58,100 bases of DNA from Eubacterium sp. (GTDB taxonomy: Bacteria; Bacillota; Clostridia; Lachnospirales; Lachnospiraceae), in NCBI GenBank assembly GCA_021769425.1, contig JAETSX010000043.1:1-58100 (forward strand). The letters run 5' to 3'. Positions 41,501 to 50,845 of this stretch are shown here, one piece after another. Position numbers and translations under genes: made by a program. The notes beneath the pieces are model-generated. The model saw only the letters and a program-made list of their open reading frames with translations, did no database searches and was not told where the DNA came from. Each line of letters starts with the position of its first letter. The first letter of the stretch is position 1.

Positions 41501-43238
41501 AGGAATTTTCCAATTTATCTGAAAATCCCCAGCCTGAAAAATTACTGTGGTTTCGATTGCTCTTTGCGCCAGTGCGCAGGCTGGCAACCTCCGCCTCATA
41601 CCTTACAGTCTCCGGTTTAATCTTTAAAACCACACAGTCGCAGGCCGCCAGCTCCACAGAAAAATGGTCCAAACGTCCATAACTCTTATGCTGCCACAAT
41701 TCCCTGACGCTTGCTGTTCCTGTAATGCCCAAATCCTTCTTAAAATCAAGTTTCTGGGTTTTCGTTTCCCTGTCCCTGTTGAACAGCGCCACAACCCAGG
41801 AGCCGTCTGGAAGCTGTCCAGCCCACCGCTCGCTTTCTCCAAGCCCCATGGGCTTTCCAACAAAGCCTGCCTGATTCAAGGCCAGAATTTCTTTGTTCAG
41901 ATAATAAATCTTGTTGTCTACGCCAGCCGGCGCATTTTGATTCATGGTGTCATACTGATCTGCAATACAGATGGGCGAACCTGCCATTGCGGCAAGGGAT
42001 ACTGCGGAACGTTTCTGGGCGTCTGCCGCTTTCAACTCTTCATCAGTGGAAATCGGAGTATCCGTATTGTCGTCTGTTCTTATCACATCAAACCGGGCCA
42101 TCCGAAGGAAATCTCCGTCCAGAATTATCTGACCCCGGCCGCCTACGTCCGCCCAACCGGTAAAAGCGTCAAAGCTGTTGCCCCACTGAGCCCAGTTCTC
42201 CTGCCACTGACCCCGCCGACGGCCGCTGATATGATCGTTGGTCCACCCCGGTTCCGGGCCTTTGTATGAATTGTCCCATCCGCCGTTGGCAACGTCTTCG
42301 TTGACACGCATCATATGGCCGTATTTCAGTTCTGTGGCGGCATGGTTATACTGGTTCGGCATTACCAGGCTCAACGTCACGCCATACGCATCACAGGCTT
42401 CCCGCATCCACTTCAAGGCCTTTTCATACCGCTCTGTTCCATACGCCGGTTTCCCGTTCTGATTGTTATCGCCATTAATTCCGTTCTCATACCATCCCAG
42501 GAAATCCACTCTCAGGAAAGAGGCTCCCGCATCTGCAAAATGCTTCACATAGCCCTTAATGTATTGTTCCGCCCCTTCCTTATCGGTATCCAGCCAATAC
42601 AGCGCCGGCTCTCCCACTTGACACCAGTGTTCGCCGTCAAATCCTTCTCCTTGGGGGAGCGCCTGCTTTTTAAAATCACTGAAATGTCCCAATTCCGTAT
42701 TTACCAAACTTCTTACCGGTATCTCTGTGCCTGCAATCTTTGCCGTTGAATTGTAAGCGGCCGCAGTAACCCAGAGAGGATCGTAATAAACCCCTAACTT
42801 CATTCCTTTGGCTTTCAGCTGATCCCCCATATCCTTCCAGGTCTTTGTCCAGGAATAATTGTATTTGGTTATATAGCCATTTTCATTAATCGCCTGAGCC
42901 CCTTCAATCCACCCGTCGGTAGACATCATGTCATAACCGGCGTCCACAAATCCTTCTTCTGTCAGCCAGTCAACATTGGCGTCCCAACGGTCTTCTTTCA
43001 GATAACTGTCGGTTTCAAAAGGCGTCTCATACGCCATCCAGTACAAAGGTCCTGTACTGACATCCGCTGCAGACACGGATTCCGCCGCCTCCCCAGGCCC
43101 TGCCGCCAAAGCGGCCTCTGTCGAAGCGGAAAACTCTGCTGTCGAAGCAGTCTTTGCCGAAGCAGAAACCTCTGCTGCCGAAGCAGTGTCAACAATCAAC
43201 AAAGCGCATAATAACGCCGCAATTATTTTTTTCTTCAT
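38562..43238 (-). CDS. Secreted GH27-like alpha-glucanase, paralogue 2 (isomaltodextranase-type)
   Basis: A 1558-residue secreted protein. Signal peptide about 1-21, then an Ala/Ser-rich stretch; no N-terminal binding domain, unlike its paralogue. The TIM barrel begins TGPLYWMAYETPFE; FLRVDFLGWY holds the likely nucleophile Asp245 and FTGWADVGGRGQ the likely acid/base Asp363, 118 residues apart, similar to the spacing known in GH27 isomaltodextranase. Two carbohydrate-binding domains (CBM35/6-like, with RYCNGSAEAAPV and FRYANGGGDAT) follow, then six Big_4-type Ig-like domains and a Lys-rich BspA-type leucine-rich end. It overlaps the GH31 gene by 4 bases. GH27 also includes alpha-galactosidases, so the substrate is inferred from the locus. 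Confidence 0.75.
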   Translation of the reverse strand: MKKKIIAALLCALLIVDTASAAEVSASAKTASTAEFSASTEAALAAGPGEAAESVSAADVSTGPLYWMAYETPFETDSYLKEDRWDANVDWLTEEGFVDAGYDMMSTDGWIEGAQAINENGYITKYNYSWTKTWKDMGDQLKAKGMKLGVYYDPLWVTAAAYNSTAKIAGTEIPVRSLVNTELGHFSDFKKQALPQGEGFDGEHWCQVGEPALYWLDTDKEGAEQYIKGYVKHFADAGASFLRVDFLGWYENGINGDNNQNGKPAYGTERYEKALKWMREACDAYGVTLSLVMPNQYNHAATELKYGHMMRVNEDVANGGWDNSYKGPEPGWTNDHISGRRRGQWQENWAQWGNSFDAFTGWADVGGRGQIILDGDFLRMARFDVIRTDDNTDTPISTDEELKAADAQKRSAVSLAAMAGSPICIADQYDTMNQNAPAGVDNKIYYLNKEILALNQAGFVGKPMGLGESERWAGQLPDGSWVVALFNRDRETKTQKLDFKKDLGITGTASVRELWQHKSYGRLDHFSVELAACDCVVLKIKPETVRYEAEVASLRTGAKSNRNHSNFSGWGFSDKLENSSGDVLFAVNAEGSQNIQIRYCNGSAEAAPVAEVWVNGTKVQDVSLPSTGNWDTWDTATVENVAFEPGENLVNIKCASEAGFNLDYIEIGSAGPEPEEKIYITCEAEGADIGSGAKEATDHQLAYGDAFVDSLDSPHWNGSSDTLKFRFQVEKAGDYDLSFRYANGGGDATADVFVNDQKLGYFTFPAVYGGAWDAWGTVTLFEKQEGGQEIAIEKVTLKPGVNTVEYKHGDGAVNMDRLTITPHEDSAAAGSSVEYVQSLEDITAQVGAEFSSLNLPSQVNVKISGEEQEKAVNVAWQESDINLNKPGAYILKGTLSLDGALANSAVAAEIRVVVEDKITGVSEIQGISAAAGTSFENLELPETVEVTLGGGTTDTLKVKWSKGDYDSRTPGTYTLSGSLTLKEGVANPDQVKPSIAVTVKEGLKILEVKNPEAIEAAFGTSFKDLSLPKTAEVTLSDNQTKTLQVTWSQGTYDGQTAGTYRLKGDLELVEEIVNPDSRQAEIEVTVKEKNQEVQEDKKIQSVQELEGITAAYGTSFESLTLPQTAEVTLEDGTKESLSITWNPGIYDGQTAGTYNLTGELVLKEGVVNPDGKQAEIAVTVKEKNQELQEGKKIQSVQELEGITAAHGTSFESLTLPQTAEVTLEDGTKESLSITWNPGTYDGQTAGTYNLTGELTLKEGIVNPDGKQAAIAVKVEAGQTPGGNQTPGGSGSNQEKPGVPQSVKKIAAVEELAEIETVIGTSFDKLALPKTASVTLEGGTKDSLGVVWDPETYDGQTAGSYILNGDLTLKEGIANPNGLEAQIKVTVKAEISVKNGKVYTAGSYKYKVTSVSKKTVTISGSKKKDIKKIVIPDTVKLGGASYKVTAVGNNAFKNCKKATSIKVGKNITSIGNNAFYGCVKVKTASLNSKKLKTIGAKAFYNCKMLMKVTIKSTVLKKVGSKAFTKTSKKITVKTPKNKKSAYRKLLKNKGLSKKAKIIS

Positions 43239-46200
43239 AACTTATCCTCCTCCCTGAAAGCATCCTGCAACTTTCCAATCTGATTCACTTCTTTCCCGGA
43301 ATCCTCTTGCACGTGATCTGACTGGTTGTCCCCATTCCCGGCATCTTCCTGTGCGCCATCTGACTGGTTGTTCCCATTCTCGGCATCTTTCGGCGTTCCT
43401 TCTGGCTGGCTGTCCACATTCCCGGCATCTTCCTGTGCGCCATCTGACTGGTTGTTCCCATTCCCGGCATCTTTCGGCGTTCCTTCTGGCTGGCTGTCCA
43501 CATTCCCGGCATCTTCCTGTGCGCCATCTGACTGGTTGTTCCCATTCCCGGCATCCTCCTGCGCGCCATCTGACTGGCTGTCCCTGCTCTCTGCATTCTT
43601 CGGATCCTCCTTGGGATTCTCAAGATCTTCCAATTCCTGCAGTTTTCCGATCCGATTTTCCGCTTCCTCAGGATTCAGCAGCTCTTCTGAAGGATTCTCC
43701 CGACTTTCCTGATTCTGCATTCCTTCCTGCAGATCCTCTAATTCCCCCATTCTCTGCAGAGCTTCTGCCGGATTCTGGCCGCCGCTCAGAACGGCAAGGG
43801 TATGGGCTTTTGCATCATCCTTCATCTTCACATAACAAATCTGGTTTTCGCTGTCTGCAAAATACCCGCTCTCTGCTGCTTCCAATGCCTGCAGGCTTGC
43901 CTGGGATCCCAATGCCTGCCCGTCAAGCTTCACGCCGGAAACGTCTGCTGCATGATGGAACTGTATCAGATAGTCTCTCTCTGCCACACTTCCCGCATAT
44001 TGCCCCGTTCTTGCTTCCATATCAAAAGTCAGCGATTGGTTCTCACCTACTCTGCAGGTATATTTCGTAGTGGCATACATTCCGTCCTTATAATTCTGGC
44101 TCTCTCCGTCATCCTCATAGTATACAAAGGAGCTCTCCCCTGCGCTGGTCAGAGGATAGACGTCCAGAGTCAGCTTATCCAAAGGTTTTTCCCCTACATA
44201 CTGCATAACCGGCATTTTGGGGATGATTGCGCCAGCTTTTACAAATACAGGAAGCTTGTCAATGGGCGCATCATATGTTTTTTCTTCGCCGCCCGCTTGG
44301 GAAATAATCGTACCGTCACTGTAATCGTACCAGGTTCCCGCCGGGAAATAGACCTGCTTCGTAGTTGCGTCCGATACCACCGGAGCCACCAAAAAACTTG
44401 GCCCGCACATAAACTGGCTGTCCATATTATAAGTTTTAGGATCCTGGTAATACTCCATAACCATCGGGCGCGCCAGCGGAATTCCGGTTCCTTTCCCTGC
44501 CGCTCCTTCCAGACCTGTTCCGATAACGCTGTCTGCCGTGCAGGAGTAAAAATATGGGATCAATTCATATCTCATATTAATCTGTTCCTTTGAAATCTCC
44601 TCACAGTCAAAATTCCATGGCTCCTTGCCGATTCCGTTGTAGCAGTCTCCATTTGTGCCGCTTTCATCCCAATTGGCATAATGGAACCTGTGAACAGGAG
44701 TGAACGTTGACAATTCCACCCAGCGTTTATACTGATCATTTGTAAAACTGCCGGAAAATCCCCCGATATCAAATCCCCAATAAGAAAATCCTGACATGGA
44801 AAGCCCAAGTCCAAGCCTTAGCTGCTGTTCCATCGAAGTCCAGTCACTTGTAATATCTCCGGTCCATGGAGATGCATACCGATGGGAACCGGTAAATCCG
44901 GAACGCGTCTGAAGAAACGGTCGTTTTTCTTTATTTTCAGATACCTTTTCATACATTGCCTGATTGTGCTTTAATGCAAAGGCATTGTGCATCTCCTCGA
45001 TATTGCCGTAAGATTTTCCTTCCTCATTATAAAATGCCCAATCCGGAAGATATCTGGCAGGCTCATTCATATCCAGCCAAAAGGCATCAATTCCCTGCGT
45101 TAAAACTGTATTGTGCTTATCTCCCCACCATTTGGCAGCCTCCGGTTTGAAAAAGTCCATAACGCCGGACAGCCCGCTTTCCGCCTTGCCGTCTGCGCCT
45201 CCCCAGGGCCAGAATGCCAGAGAGGTTTCTCCCTCCAGATTATGTATAAAGTGATCCGCGGCATTTCCATCCTTATAATCACTGGTGGATGTAGTTGCCG
45301 CAGAAACATTGGGATCATCAATGACGCCGAACTTAAATCCTTTCTCCTTCAGTTCAGAAATCATAGCTTCCGGATCCGGAAAATTCTTATGGTTCCACTC
45401 CGTTGGAGAGCACTGGTTCTGATACCATTCAATATCAGAGAACATTACATCACAGGGAATCTGCTTCTCCCGGTATGTCTTTGCCACTTCCTGAATCCGT
45501 TGCTGGGTATATCCGTAATGGCACTGCATATTTCCGTATGCCCACTGAGGCGCAAAGAAAGATTTTCCCACCAGATCCGTGAAGGAGGTGGTCATTTCTT
45601 TCATATTCTCTCCGCCGATAAAGTAATAGCACAGTTCTCCTCCTGCTGCAGGATTCATCGTACCGAAAGAACATGTTCCTGCATCCGTTGCCCCCATATC
45701 AAACTGAGTTCTGCTGGTATTGTCAAAATAAATGGCATATCCCTTGGAACTGATATAGTGGGGATCGCTCAAATACCAACACCCTTTTCCAAGTTCTGCC
45801 GTCATAGCGTCCGCCTGGCGCCCTAAAAAGTCTGTGCTCCAGACAGTCAGATTCTTTCCTTTTCGGTTAAATGCTTCTGTTTTTTCTCCCAGCCCCCAGA
45901 ACTGCTCACCAGAAGCAATTTTATTCCTGACAATCAGTTCATTCTGGTCATTCCAGCCAATACTTTCCGCCTGGTTTTCGCAGAGCACATTTCCTTCTTT
46001 ATCCTTATAAGTTAATGCAAACTGGGCCTTTGCCACCTCCACCACAAGTTTCTCTGTAGAAAGCTTATAGCAGGCGCCTGCATCCTCTACTTTCAGTTCT
46101 GCATTCTCTTTTACCTCTTCATTTACCACGGTAAATGAATCATACCTGCGGTAGAATTTTCCGGTTGGCTCACACCATACCTTGATGATATCGTCAGAGC

Positions 46201-46810
46201 ATGCTTTCACCCGTACTGCCGCATTTTCACACTGAAAAGTCACTTCATTTGCCCCATTCTGCTGATAACTGCTGCATTGCCCGATATAGGTAAAATCTGC
46301 CTCCTCAATGGTTATATAATCCACATTTGCTGCATTGGCATTCCCGTCTTCCCGCTTCAGTTCAATGGTATTTTGTCCTTCCTTCAATTCCACGGTACAG
46401 TTGCGGTTCCACCACTTATCCCAGCTTCCCAGCGCTGCAAGTCCCAACTGTTCCTGCTTTTTCCCATTTACATAGAGATTGATTGTTGCGGCGTCACCGT
46501 TATTGCCTGCACTGTAACGGATGGACAGGGTATGCCTTCCGGCTTTTTTAGCTGTCACATCAAATTTCAGGCTGCTCCCTACATTGCCAAGGCCATCTAC
46601 AAATCCTTTTCCGGAATACCCTTGATGATCTGTATTGACTTTGGCATCCCCTGTTTGCAGGGCATCTTCCGCTTCATAGATATCTTTCACTTTAAAATGG
46701 TCAAATCTGACAGCCGCCTGCAAATCAGCGGCTGGCGGCATTGCCCCCAATACAGTTGCCGCTGTGAGGGCGATGGCTGTCCTCCTTCTGTATTTCTTAA
46801 GTTTTTTCAT
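43235..46810 (-). CDS. Secreted GH31 alpha-glucosidase or glucosyltransferase with CBM35
   Basis: A 1191-residue protein with a signal peptide (about 1-32), a CBM35-like domain (about 43-168, YEAEDALQTGD, WDKWWNRNCTVELKEGQNTI), and a GH31 core. The nucleophile is Asp580 in FWLDMNEP and the acid/base Asp652 in ASPWTGDITSDW; GFSYWGFDIGGF is also typical. After about residue 1020 comes an acidic tail with 14-residue repeats (NNQSDGAQEDAGNV / DSQPEGTPKDAGNG) and no LPXTG anchor. GH31 with CBM35 includes 6-alpha-glucosyltransferases and isomaltosyltransferases, so a transferase is possible. The gene lies between the two GH27-like genes. Confidence 0.85.
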   Translation of the reverse strand: MKKLKKYRRRTAIALTAATVLGAMPPAADLQAAVRFDHFKVKDIYEAEDALQTGDAKVNTDHQGYSGKGFVDGLGNVGSSLKFDVTAKKAGRHTLSIRYSAGNNGDAATINLYVNGKKQEQLGLAALGSWDKWWNRNCTVELKEGQNTIELKREDGNANAANVDYITIEEADFTYIGQCSSYQQNGANEVTFQCENAAVRVKACSDDIIKVWCEPTGKFYRRYDSFTVVNEEVKENAELKVEDAGACYKLSTEKLVVEVAKAQFALTYKDKEGNVLCENQAESIGWNDQNELIVRNKIASGEQFWGLGEKTEAFNRKGKNLTVWSTDFLGRQADAMTAELGKGCWYLSDPHYISSKGYAIYFDNTSRTQFDMGATDAGTCSFGTMNPAAGGELCYYFIGGENMKEMTTSFTDLVGKSFFAPQWAYGNMQCHYGYTQQRIQEVAKTYREKQIPCDVMFSDIEWYQNQCSPTEWNHKNFPDPEAMISELKEKGFKFGVIDDPNVSAATTSTSDYKDGNAADHFIHNLEGETSLAFWPWGGADGKAESGLSGVMDFFKPEAAKWWGDKHNTVLTQGIDAFWLDMNEPARYLPDWAFYNEEGKSYGNIEEMHNAFALKHNQAMYEKVSENKEKRPFLQTRSGFTGSHRYASPWTGDITSDWTSMEQQLRLGLGLSMSGFSYWGFDIGGFSGSFTNDQYKRWVELSTFTPVHRFHYANWDESGTNGDCYNGIGKEPWNFDCEEISKEQINMRYELIPYFYSCTADSVIGTGLEGAAGKGTGIPLARPMVMEYYQDPKTYNMDSQFMCGPSFLVAPVVSDATTKQVYFPAGTWYDYSDGTIISQAGGEEKTYDAPIDKLPVFVKAGAIIPKMPVMQYVGEKPLDKLTLDVYPLTSAGESSFVYYEDDGESQNYKDGMYATTKYTCRVGENQSLTFDMEARTGQYAGSVAERDYLIQFHHAADVSGVKLDGQALGSQASLQALEAAESGYFADSENQICYVKMKDDAKAHTLAVLSGGQNPAEALQRMGELEDLQEGMQNQESRENPSEELLNPEEAENRIGKLQELEDLENPKEDPKNAESRDSQSDGAQEDAGNGNNQSDGAQEDAGNVDSQPEGTPKDAGNGNNQSDGAQEDAGNVDSQPEGTPKDAENGNNQSDGAQEDAGNGDNQSDHVQEDSGKEVNQIGKLQDAFREEDKL
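43321..43590. repeat. Tandem 42-bp coding repeats in the GH31 tail
   Basis: Two alternating 42-bp units (84 bp together) repeat with few changes and encode the acidic QEDAGN / PKDAGN segments. Such arrays change length easily. Confidence 0.9.
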
Positions 46811-46826
46811 AGCTATCCCTCCCGGT

Positions 46827-49800
46827 TTATGAAGTGATTTTGGCCTTCTTGCTGAGCCCTTTCTTCTTCAGAAGTTTCTTATATGCTGCTTTCTTCTTTT
46901 TTGGCACTTTAATAGTTATTTTTTTTGACGTCTTGGTAAATGCCTTGTTTCCGACTTTCTTTAAGGCTGTGCTCTTAATAGTGACTTTTGTCAATTTTTT
47001 ACAATTGTAGAACGCTTTGGAGCCAATAGTCTTTAGTTTCTTGCTGTATAAGGTTACCGTTTTTACTTTTACACATCCAGAAAACGCTTGATTTCCGATA
47101 CTTGTGACATTTTTCCCAACTTTTACGGAAGTGGCTTTCTTGCAATTTTTGAAAGCCGATGCCTCTACTGCAGTTACTTTGTACGTTTTGCCCTTCAGCT
47201 TAATGACGCTGGGAACAACAATTTTCTTCATACTCTTTTTCTTGCTTCCTGAAACAGCCACAGTCTTTTTGGAAGTATCCGTCACTTTATATTTATAAGA
47301 ACCAACTGTGTAGACCCTGCCCTTTTTCACAGAATCTCCTCCGGTTTTTTCTTCCTGCAGCGTTACCCGAATCTGAGCTTTTCTGCCGTCAGGATTTGTC
47401 ACTCCATCTTTCAATTTCAGTTCTCCGCTTAATATAACGGTTCCGACTTTCTGGGAATCATAACCGTTTTTACTCCAGGTAATCTCAAGCGTTGCGGTAG
47501 ATTTATCTGACAAATCTGCAATTACCGTCTTGGGAAGAGGAAGCTTCTCAAATGCAGTTCCTCTGGCAGCCTTGAGTTCTGTCAGGCTTCTTATGCTGAT
47601 AATCTTCTTCTGATTCTGCATGCCAGCGCCGCCGCTTCCGTCATTTCCGCCGTTTCCGCCGCTTCCGTCATTTCCGCCGTTTCCGCCGCTTCCGTCATTT
47701 CCGCCGTTTCCGCCGCTTCCGTCATCTCCGCCGTTTCCGTCATCTCCTGCCTGCTCTACGGTAACATCAATCTCCACCGGCTTATCATTGGAAATTCCTG
47801 CGTCTAACTGCAGTTCTCCCGACAGAATATATTTTCCGGGAGTATTCAAATCCACACCAGCAGGGTTCCAGATAACATCTGTCAGTATTGGCTCCGTCTC
47901 CCCCTTGATTTTTATTTTTGCTTTGGCTGGAAGACCCAGGTCGCTGAACGCTGTACCGGTTTTTACCCTAATACCGTCAAAACTCTCTACGGACTCCACC
48001 ACACGGACCGGTATCTGCTCTTCATGGGGGGTAACCGTCAGACGATCTAAATTCACTGCACCGTTACCGTGCTTATACTCTACGGTATTCTCGCCTGCAG
48101 TCAGATGAACTTTTTCCAATTCCACCTGTTCCCCGTCTTTTTCTCCCTCGAAAAAGGTAACAATGCCCCAGGTATCCCATGCTTCCGGATAAACCGTTGG
48201 GAATGTAAAGTATCCCAATTTCTTATCATTTACAAAAATGTCCGCTGTTGCATCCTCTTTGCCGTTGGCATATCGGAAGGATAAATCATAATCCCCCTCT
48301 TCTTCCACATCAAAGCGGAACTTCAGCGTATCATTAGACCCTCCCCAATGAGGCTGCTCCAAACTTGCCACAAACTTATTGTCATAGGCAAGCTGATGGT
48401 TGGATGCTATCTCCGCTCCGGCTCCCCGCTCTGCCGCTTCGGCCTCACATGCAATCACAGTTTTCTTCTCCGGTTCCGGGCCTGCTGCTCCGATCTCAAT
48501 ATAATCCAGGTTAAATCCTGCCTTGCCTGTACATTTGAGATTCACCAGATTTTCTCCGTCACGGAACGCTGCATTTTCTACTGTCACGGTACCCCAGGTA
48601 TCCCAGTTTCCTGTTGAGGGCAGGCTCACATCCTTAATCTTGCTCCCATTTATATAAACTGCCGCAACCGAAACATCTGTTTCACTGCCGTTGCAGTACC
48701 GGATCTGGATATTCTGAGTTCCCTGTGCCTGAACAGCAAACAATACATCGCCGGCCCCTTTTTCCAGCTTGTCTGCAAATCCCCATCCTGAGAAATTGCT
48801 ATGATTTTTATTGCTGTTTGCACCGTCCCGCAGACTTGCCGCCTCAGCTTCGTATCGTACAGCCTCTGGCGTTATCTTCAAAACAACACAATCACAGGCT
48901 GCAAGATCTACGCTGAAACTGTCCATCTTGCCATAATTTCTGTGCTGCCATAATTCTCTGACACTGGCAGTTCCTGCTATGCCCAAATCTTTCTTAAAAT
49001 TAATGGTCTGATTTTTCATTTCTCTATCCCGATTGAACAAAGCCACCACCCAGGACCCGTCTGAAAGCTGTCCAGCCCAACGTTCACTTTCCCCAAGCCC
49101 CATTGGCTTTGCCACGAATCCGGATTTATTTAACTCCAAAATCTCCTGATTCAGATAATAATCTTTGTTGTCCACGCCTGCTGGTGCATTTGCATTCATA
49201 GTATCATACTGATCTGCGATACAAATGGGAGAGCCGGCCATGGCCGCAAGGGATACTGCGGATCGTTTCTGTGCGTCTGCCGTCACAGCTTCCTCTGCCG
49301 TAAGTTTCCGCTCACTGTCAGAAGTCTCTCTGACCACATCAAACCGTGCCATTCTGAGGAAGTCTCCGTCCAGAATCATCTGACCCCGGCCTCCTACGTC
49401 TGCCCAACCGGTAAAAGCGTCAAAACTGTTGCCCCATTGTGCCCAGTCCGGCTGCCACTGACCTCTGCGACGGCCGCTGATATGGTTATTGGGCCATCCT
49501 TTTTCCGGCCCGTTTGTAGGATTGTCCCAACCGCCGTTGGAAACATCTTCATTTACACGCATCATATCGCCGTACTTCAGTTCCACTTCTGCATGATTGT
49601 ACTGGTTCGGCATTACCAGGCTCAGCAGCATCCCGTGCTCATCACAGGCCTCCCGCATCCATCGAAGCGCCTTTTCATACCGTGCCGTCCCATAAGCCGG
49701 TTTCCCATTCTGTTTGTTATCGCCGCCGATTCCATTCTCATACCACCCAAGAAAATCCACCCGCAGGAAAGTTGCGCCGGCATCTGCAAAATGCTTCACA

Positions 49801-50741
49801 TAGCCCTTAATATACTGTTCTGCCCCTTCCTTATCGGTATCCAGCCAGTAAAGCGCCGGCTGCTTATCCTTACACCATTCCTGGTTATCAAATCCTTCCC
49901 CCTTGGGCAGATTCACAGGCTTAAAATCACTGAAATGTCCAAATTCCGGATTTACCAGACTGCTTACCGGTATCTCTGTTCCGATTATTTTGGCATCAGA
50001 GTTATAAGCCGCTGCAGTCACCCAGAGCGGATCATAATAAACTCCCAGTGTCATCCCCTTTGCCTTTAACTGATCGCCCATTCCTTTCCAGGTTTTATTC
50101 CAGGAATAATTATATTTTGTAATATAGCCGTTCTCATCAATCACCTGTGCGCCCTCAATCCAGCCGTCGGTTGACATCATTTTGTATCCGGCATCTACAA
50201 ATCCCTGTTCTGCCATCCATTCCACATTTTTATCCCAGCGGTCTTCTTCCAGATAGTGATCCTGTTCAAAAGGCGTCTCATATGCCATCCAGTACAAAGG
50301 TCCTGTGCTGATAGATTCTGTTCCTGTCCTTCCTCCCATCTGAAACCTGATTTTATTCTCCCCTTGCAAAAGAGGAAGGGAAGTTGTCAGGCTGGCATAC
50401 GTATCCCCATTAATGGTTACAGGCAATTGTTCCTCTTTTATAAATTTATCATTCACATACACAGACACGGATTGTTCCCGTGCGCCGCCATTGGAATATT
50501 TTGTCTCCACTGCATAATTCCCAGGCTGATCCGCATGTATGGTAAATTCTATCTTAGATGCCTCGTTTGTGGCTTCCAGATATCCCTCTCCGGTATAATC
50601 TCCCGGATTTTCCGGTTTCACAGGCGACATGTCTGTCACTGCGTCTTCCGCTTCAATCACAGCCGCAGACACCTGTACCGCCGAAACCGACTCCAATAAC
50701 ATAACAACGCTTACCAGCGCCGCAACTATTTTTCTCTTCAT
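46827..50741 (-). CDS. Secreted GH27-like alpha-glucanase, paralogue 1 (isomaltodextranase-type)
   Basis: The ATG at 50741 (AAGGAGG upstream) gives 1304 residues. Signal peptide about 1-27; N-terminal CBM35-like domain about 28-145; TIM barrel from TGPLYWMAYETPFE with candidate nucleophile Asp329 (FLRVDFLGWY) and acid/base Asp448 (FTGWADVGGRGQ); two more binding domains; one Ig-like domain; a Gly/Asn/Asp linker; a second Ig-like domain; and the basic BspA-type repeat end (FKNCKKATSVKVGKNVTSIG). It is closely related to the paralogue at 38562-43238 but has the extra N-terminal CBM and fewer Ig domains. Confidence 0.75.
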   Translation of the reverse strand: MKRKIVAALVSVVMLLESVSAVQVSAAVIEAEDAVTDMSPVKPENPGDYTGEGYLEATNEASKIEFTIHADQPGNYAVETKYSNGGAREQSVSVYVNDKFIKEEQLPVTINGDTYASLTTSLPLLQGENKIRFQMGGRTGTESISTGPLYWMAYETPFEQDHYLEEDRWDKNVEWMAEQGFVDAGYKMMSTDGWIEGAQVIDENGYITKYNYSWNKTWKGMGDQLKAKGMTLGVYYDPLWVTAAAYNSDAKIIGTEIPVSSLVNPEFGHFSDFKPVNLPKGEGFDNQEWCKDKQPALYWLDTDKEGAEQYIKGYVKHFADAGATFLRVDFLGWYENGIGGDNKQNGKPAYGTARYEKALRWMREACDEHGMLLSLVMPNQYNHAEVELKYGDMMRVNEDVSNGGWDNPTNGPEKGWPNNHISGRRRGQWQPDWAQWGNSFDAFTGWADVGGRGQMILDGDFLRMARFDVVRETSDSERKLTAEEAVTADAQKRSAVSLAAMAGSPICIADQYDTMNANAPAGVDNKDYYLNQEILELNKSGFVAKPMGLGESERWAGQLSDGSWVVALFNRDREMKNQTINFKKDLGIAGTASVRELWQHRNYGKMDSFSVDLAACDCVVLKITPEAVRYEAEAASLRDGANSNKNHSNFSGWGFADKLEKGAGDVLFAVQAQGTQNIQIRYCNGSETDVSVAAVYINGSKIKDVSLPSTGNWDTWGTVTVENAAFRDGENLVNLKCTGKAGFNLDYIEIGAAGPEPEKKTVIACEAEAAERGAGAEIASNHQLAYDNKFVASLEQPHWGGSNDTLKFRFDVEEEGDYDLSFRYANGKEDATADIFVNDKKLGYFTFPTVYPEAWDTWGIVTFFEGEKDGEQVELEKVHLTAGENTVEYKHGNGAVNLDRLTVTPHEEQIPVRVVESVESFDGIRVKTGTAFSDLGLPAKAKIKIKGETEPILTDVIWNPAGVDLNTPGKYILSGELQLDAGISNDKPVEIDVTVEQAGDDGNGGDDGSGGNGGNDGSGGNGGNDGSGGNGGNDGSGGAGMQNQKKIISIRSLTELKAARGTAFEKLPLPKTVIADLSDKSTATLEITWSKNGYDSQKVGTVILSGELKLKDGVTNPDGRKAQIRVTLQEEKTGGDSVKKGRVYTVGSYKYKVTDTSKKTVAVSGSKKKSMKKIVVPSVIKLKGKTYKVTAVEASAFKNCKKATSVKVGKNVTSIGNQAFSGCVKVKTVTLYSKKLKTIGSKAFYNCKKLTKVTIKSTALKKVGNKAFTKTSKKITIKVPKKKKAAYKKLLKKKGLSKKAKITS
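47627..47755. repeat. 27-bp tandem repeats encoding a Gly-rich linker
   Basis: Three perfect copies and partial ones of a 27-bp unit encode (GGNGGNDGS)n between the two Ig-like domains. They are coding repeats, not a CRISPR. Confidence 0.9.
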
Positions 50742-50785
50742 AACTGCCTCCTTAACTATTTTGCATCTTTCCACTCCTGATGGAA

Positions 50786-50820
50786 CTCATTTATCCCCAA
50801 CCGTATCTGCTATAAATGAG
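50786..50820 (-). other. Hairpin between GH13 and GH27 genes
   Basis: CTCATTTAT pairs with ATAAATGAG over 17 bases. There is no T-run, so it may be an RNA processing or stability element between the cytoplasmic and secreted parts of the operon. Confidence 0.45.
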
Positions 50821-50845
50821 CTGCATCCGGCAGTCCTCCTTCCGG

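Noticed and set aside
43321-43590. 42-bp tandem repeats considered as CRISPR
   Set aside because: They are in frame in the GH31 tail and contain no unique spacers.
47627-47755. Short tandem repeats that could suggest CRISPR
   Set aside because: 27-bp units without spacers, in frame, encoding a Gly-rich linker.
38562-50741. Sortase anchor at the ends of the secreted glycosidases
   Set aside because: No LPXTG-like motif, hydrophobic segment and basic tail in that order at any of the three C-termini.
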